A stretch of DNA of 64,000 bases from Ephemerocybe angulata (taxonomy: Eukaryota; Basidiomycota; Agaricomycetes; Agaricales; Psathyrellaceae). Below are positions 59,962 through 64,000 of this stretch, piece by piece; the first letter of the stretch is position 1; every line of letters starts with the position of its first letter. The notes beneath the pieces are model-generated. The model was not told the origin of the DNA, did no database searches, and saw nothing but the letters and a program-made list of their open reading frames with translations. The DNA lies in assembly GCA_013368325.1 (NCBI GenBank), contig JAACJK010000229.1, positions 248,001-312,000 of the forward strand, in the 5' to 3' direction. The translations under genes were made by a program, and so were the position numbers.

Positions 59962-61070
59962 TCACAGCTTGGTCTTCGAGCCTGTCACATTCCAAAGAAA
60001 TAGCAGTGAGAAGGGGTATAAGGGAAGGTTTAAACAGAACTTACTTGAAGTATATTGCCAGTTTAGCATGGGGTCATCGTCGAAGGGTGTATACTCTGTG
60101 GTCGCGGTGAAAGCAAAGGGCCGGGCCTTCGGAGTCTTGCCTGTCGGCTTGACTGAGGTTTCGAGCTTGTGACGTTTCAGAGCAGCGAGGGCATGACGTT
60201 CAGCTCTCTTAAGGCGAATTGCGAGGGAGAGAGACTCGGCGTTATCTGCATGTCCCCGTCCGCGTCTTGTGGAAATAGCTGTGAAATTAATCGGTCAACC
60301 TAGAATGTCCGTGGTATAAGCTACTCGATGTGAACATACCTGGTCCTTGGGGAGCTCCACGTGTGGATCCACCGCTCTGCTTTGGATCGAGTTTTTGGTT
60401 GTCAGAGCCCGGAGGATCCAGACTGGAAGATGGGCCGTCGGAAGCATCCCGAAAAGCCCTTTCCTCACTCTTTGCCTGGTCATGGTCAGCGTTCCCTGCA
60501 AAAGTACATGTTAGAAAAGTGAAACTGGAAGATTGGCAAGCCTAAGATTCGCCCGCGATGAGGATAATATCACTTACCATGGACGATAACCGATCTTTCT
60601 ATTTTCCCCGCACTGACCCAGCTGTCGCAGTTCTTGATGTGGAAATGTTCGGACCTATCGTTTCGAGAACCAGTTGCTGAGCGGGATGTCGGTGGAACAG
60701 CTGGAACATTATGTTGAGTTCTGAATCTTCGGGATGTGGTCCCATACGATCGACTTACAAGCGTGCTCAGTGCCCCCAATGATGGAATGATTTATTTCTC
60801 CTGCTACTATTGGGCCCCTCATGTTCACATAGCGGTGATACGTTACACCGTTCAGTTGAGCGGGATGGGCGCAGCTCGACTGGCCGGCGGCGTCGCCTGA
60901 AGTATCGAGTGGTTTCTGTTGAACTAATGAGAGGATTAAGTGGAGCTTCTCATGGCATGATACAGGTTATGGTACTCACCCGGAGTCAGAGTGGGCATGT
61001 AGATTGTGGAATCAGCGATATTTGCTGTGATAGCAAAGTCCGCAACGTTTTCCATGTCATAGCAAGGCAT
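59962..61070 (-). CDS. Module-repeat protein D
   Basis: Starts MPCYDMENVADFAITANIADSTIYM at 61070; six exons read through in frame to TGA at 59962-59964. Modules: NVADFAITANIADSTIYM, then YHRYVNMRGPIVAGEINHSII in exon 2, then EHFHIKNCDSWVSAGKIERSVIV in exon 3. Exon 4 is an acidic/polar linker (NADHDQAKSEERAFRDASDG). Exon 5 is basic and helical (RLKRAERHALAALKRHKLE) and then PFAFTATTEYTPFDDDPMLNWQY; a short last exon gives SKTKL. Three beta modules plus linker plus basic helix is the shared plan of the family. It is the module gene nearest the CHAT gene. No catalytic motif, signal peptide or membrane helix is seen. Function unknown. Confidence 0.65.
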
Positions 61071-62637
61071 CCGGTGGTGCGTTATGATAGAGGGATAGAG
61101 GTCCTTAAGAGCGAGTAGGTTCGAAGAGCGCACCAGTTGTTCAGGGATGAGAGGAAGATTGCAGTTAAGCAAGGGTATTCGGAACGCTCCTTCTTTATTC
61201 CTCGACAAATGAACATGCTTACCAAATGTGATGGGATTGGGTGCATCCCGATATCCCTGAGGAAGGTGAATGACCGCTGCGGCAAATATCATGGTTGCCT
61301 TGCGGCCAGCATGTTCCGAGCAGGCTGGATCATCATGAACATGTACGGCTTTAGGGCCATGTCTCACTGCTTCCGCACCAAGCTGGGTACGAAGAAATCA
61401 TGGAAGTACTGACCGCCACCTTTGCGTTCATTCTCGGGTGTTTCATCAGTGCTTCGATAAGTCGCCGGAAATATTCAAGTTCCCTGTACATTTATGCCGC
61501 TAATATGGGCAAAACAAAGTCAGGGTAGCAACCATGAGGCATGCGCGAGTCACCACTACTCACTGCAGATAATTGCCGTCACAGGACCCTGAACGAGACG
61601 TAAGTAGATAACGCAGGTTCTCTACCAGAGAGCATTAGCACAGGGAATGGTGTTTCAAGGTTTAGTGTCTTTCTTACCTTGGACCTTTGCGCGACTCAAC
61701 ACAGAAATTAAGCTGCAGGGTCTTTAGCTATGTACATGCCATTTTGCACGTCCATTGAGGCTCCAAACACCGGAGAGGTCGCCTATCCGGTGCTTCCATG
61801 ACTACCTTATCTCTTCCATAGATCAGGAGGCATGCATAAACGTGCTTGACGGATCGTCCAATGGGCCAATGGGTTCGTTCCTGGAAGAAGAATCGACACA
61901 AGCCCCGGGTAAACTGGAAAGGGCGAGGCCATGGGTTCAAATAGATGCAAAGCCAAAGTACCAAGCAGAGCGGTGATCAGACAAGGGTATCCCACAGGCA
62001 ATCCAGAGCTTATGAACGCAGCTTCGCCCCTTTCCGTGAAATCAAACTGCAGGAGGCGATTGGTGCAGCAATAGTGGGCGTCCCTTTCCAGTGAGTAGCA
62101 CCGAGCTCGAAATGAGACCTTCGGTGGAGTTGACAACGGTGAACCGCCCGTATTGCGGGTTGCACCGTCGATCCAGATTTCATAGTTAGACGTTCTTGCC
62201 AATGGGTGGTATGCACCGAGTGGATGGCGGCTCAGTTGTCTGAAGAACATCAATCGCATGTTGCCTGTATTAGGCACTCTTTGGTGTTTCCCGTCGTGTT
62301 AGGATAAAGTTGTCTCGGTGGACCGACAAGGAGGAAGCTGTTCAAAAGGGAGACATCGGAAGGAGTTCCGAACGCTGTCACTTCCGATCGGGACACCTGA
62401 TCCGAAAGGTAATCTTATCTTATCTCAGGCTGTTGTCCTGTTATGAGATGTTTGGTTGTAAGGCTATCACCCCAGGAAAGCCGTTTGTGCTGTTTCTATC
62501 TTCTTGCACCTTTCTTTGTAGGAATCTTTCTATTACCTGTTTCCATTCCGGCCTTTCTGCACTGTGGAAATTCAAGAGCCCCTGTCTGACGCAGAGCAAG
62601 TTCAGCCCAACAAGCGCCCGGCGTTTAACTTACAACG
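61071..62637. other. Gap between module gene D and the CHAT gene
   Basis: No gene I can model. Minus-strand strings such as LVQGPVTAIICS (near 61570) and RFTVVNSTEGLISSSVLLTG (near 62120) look like decayed modules of the neighbouring family, so a dead fifth copy may lie here. Confidence 0.35.
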
Positions 62638-64000
62638 TTACAAACCAAAATGTACATATGGTACCCAATTGAGAAGTGAAGTTTCAGAGTCCCCCAGGTT
62701 GTTCCTGAGCTCTTGAATCGCATGGTGAATAGAAAACGCGGACTGTAAACCAAGTATCCGGCCAGGGGTGTCGTGTTGAGATTCACCACCACCTTCTTGA
62801 ATCAAGTGTTCGTAGAATGACCTGGACACTGTCGGCGCGTAGCCGTCATTGATTGACCACATCGTTGCAATGACACTGCGATACCCGGCTGCCAACAGTC
62901 CACCTGCAAGATGAACTGCCTCCTCCGACAACCTCATGTCTCCTCTGCTCGTGTCGCATGCCGAAAGAAACGCAAGATCGCCCAAGCCCAAGTTACTCTG
63001 CATTATATTTGACAAAGTCAGAGGGCCATCATGGAGGTGGAACCCGCTACCTAAAGGCTCGACGGGGTGTTGAAACGCGTGGGTCGCAATGTGGACACAT
63101 GCCAGGGCTTTCATGCTCCGACTTGTGTTCTCCACCGTTGCGGAGGCTGATTCCAGAAGGTGGAATGAAATGCGGCTCGTGCGCATGACCTCGGAGATTC
63201 CGTCAACCTCCTCCTGAACTCCTGGTATTGGAGGAAAGCCTGTGAGCTCTGGCTGTGAGATGATAAGAAGTTCTCCTGACACACTCCTTTCCAGGCTGGA
63301 GCGACGATCAAGATTACGGAAGTACCCAATGGTTGGGATATAGGAGGATATCGCGTAGTCCAGGGAAGACACTCGCTGTTCGTCCGCCCCGTACACACCT
63401 GCTGCATGTAGTGGAAGGAACACGAGGGGGCCAGTGACACACCACCATATCCTCGGCTTATTTGGTGCATCGGAGGGCTGGAATCATGACTGATAGTCAG
63501 TCCGCGTATAAATCTCCAGTCGACTCCCAATGTGAACATACCTTGAGGCCAATCTTGTCGAAGATATGCTTCGTCACGGAAGTCCATAGCTCCGCTAAGA
63601 CTTCGCAAAGCACGTCTTCTTGAGCATTAGTACCATCTTTCCTCTGAAGTGGTCGTATGGCCCTGTCGCTACCCCATACGACGCCGGTAATTCCTTGCTC
63701 CTCACCAGAAATTGAATCCTTCCTGGAGAGGAGAATATTTGACCGCAGCTGATGGTCGAGTTTGAGGTGGAGATTCGAGGCTTTCTCGAAGGAAAAATTG
63801 GTGAGGGGGATGTGTAGAGGCTCGTCGGATCCATGAGTGAGAACCACGGAATCGCAGCGTTTGTCGCTAACATTGACCATGACTACATAGCCTGAAGCAG
63901 GAAGGGAAAGACGCAGATGCTCATACGACGGAGGTTGTAGGAAATCTCCAAGCCCTGGGACGGATCGAATAGACTTGACGATGCCATGCCATTCAATCGC
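62638..64000 (-). CDS. CHAT-domain caspase-like protein (5' end beyond the window)
   Basis: Two exons are visible: 64000-63542 (open to the window edge) and 63477-62638, joined across a GTATGT...TTCCAG intron. The ~430 residues seen form a CHAT domain (caspase HetF associated with TPRs). Order of signatures: IRSVPGLGDFLQPPSYEHL, SGYVVMVNVS, EVLAELWTSVTKHIFDKIGL, then RIWWCVTGPLVFLPLHAAG. After these come VHIATHAFQH with the catalytic His, LAFLSACDTSRGD with the catalytic Cys, HLAGGLLAAGYRSVIATMWS, and a WVPYVHFG end. Both catalytic residues are present. Fungal members often have N-terminal TPRs, which would lie to the right of this window. CHAT proteases act in regulated cell death and defence in bacteria; a similar role here is inferred. 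The module-protein genes lie downstream on the same strand. Confidence 0.85.

Noticed and set aside
61807..62277. 156-codon minus-strand frame before the CHAT gene end
   Set aside because: No recognisable domain. Only a short string in another frame resembles a decayed module, so I left it as part of the gap.
1..64000. CRISPR arrays, rRNA genes, bacterial insertion sequences, operons
   Set aside because: No direct-repeat/spacer regularity, no rRNA signature and no Shine-Dalgarno-linked gene strings. The gene structure is eukaryotic.

Overview
The window looks like a filamentous basidiomycete (Agaricomycetes) nuclear chromosome. Genes are split by many short GT-AG introns of about 50-65 nt with CTGAC/CTRAY-like branch points. 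The families seen are mushroom-typical: an F-box/TPR protein, an RTA1-like membrane protein, a DUF6534-type membrane protein, a CHAT-domain protein, a large MULE-type transposase family and a beta-sandwich transmembrane protein. There is one tRNA gene. No rRNA, CRISPR array or bacterial-style operon was seen.

Bases 1-38230 are a tandem array of a roughly 10.3-kb unit. Unit A (1-10378, left edge cut by the window) and unit B (10379-20631) are near-identical over about 8.56 kb; the only differences I found are single-base homopolymer length changes. They then diverge over a 1.7-kb spacer. Unit C (20632-21300 plus 29332 to about 37195) is an older, diverged copy. Each unit holds, in order: a mini-exon repeat tract coding short LAGRRYV-like peptides; a tRNA-like hairpin and CG-rich palindrome; a TATA-led transcription unit with about 19 tiny introns; and a transmembrane protein gene. 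That last gene is intact only in C and truncated identically in A and B.

Unit C is split by an 8.0-kb transposon (21310-29322) with imperfect terminal inverted repeats and a perfect 9-bp target-site duplication. The matching empty sites are visible in A and B. It carries an apparently intact 11-exon MULE-type transposase gene (1031 codons in frame) and, convergent to it, a gene for a GRF-zinc-finger protein ending in a SUMO-interaction-like and a ubiquitin-interaction-like motif.

From 38 to 50.5 kb the sequence is ordinary: an 8-exon F-box gene, an RTA1-like gene on the minus strand, an intron-containing tRNA-Pro, and a DUF6534-like membrane protein gene.

From 50.8 kb to the right end, all genes are on the minus strand. 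Four related genes (50855-61070) encode proteins built around repeated ~22-residue modules of the form aromatic-x-V-x-N/x-x-G-[PF]-[IV]-[IV]-x-G/A-x-[IV]-x-x-S-x-[IV]. I infer a beta-solenoid-like fold. They are followed at the right edge by a CHAT-domain caspase-like gene, cut by the window end, with its His and Cys motifs present. The module-protein array next to the CHAT protease, and the GRF/UIM gene inside the MULE, are the strongest candidates for undescribed systems.
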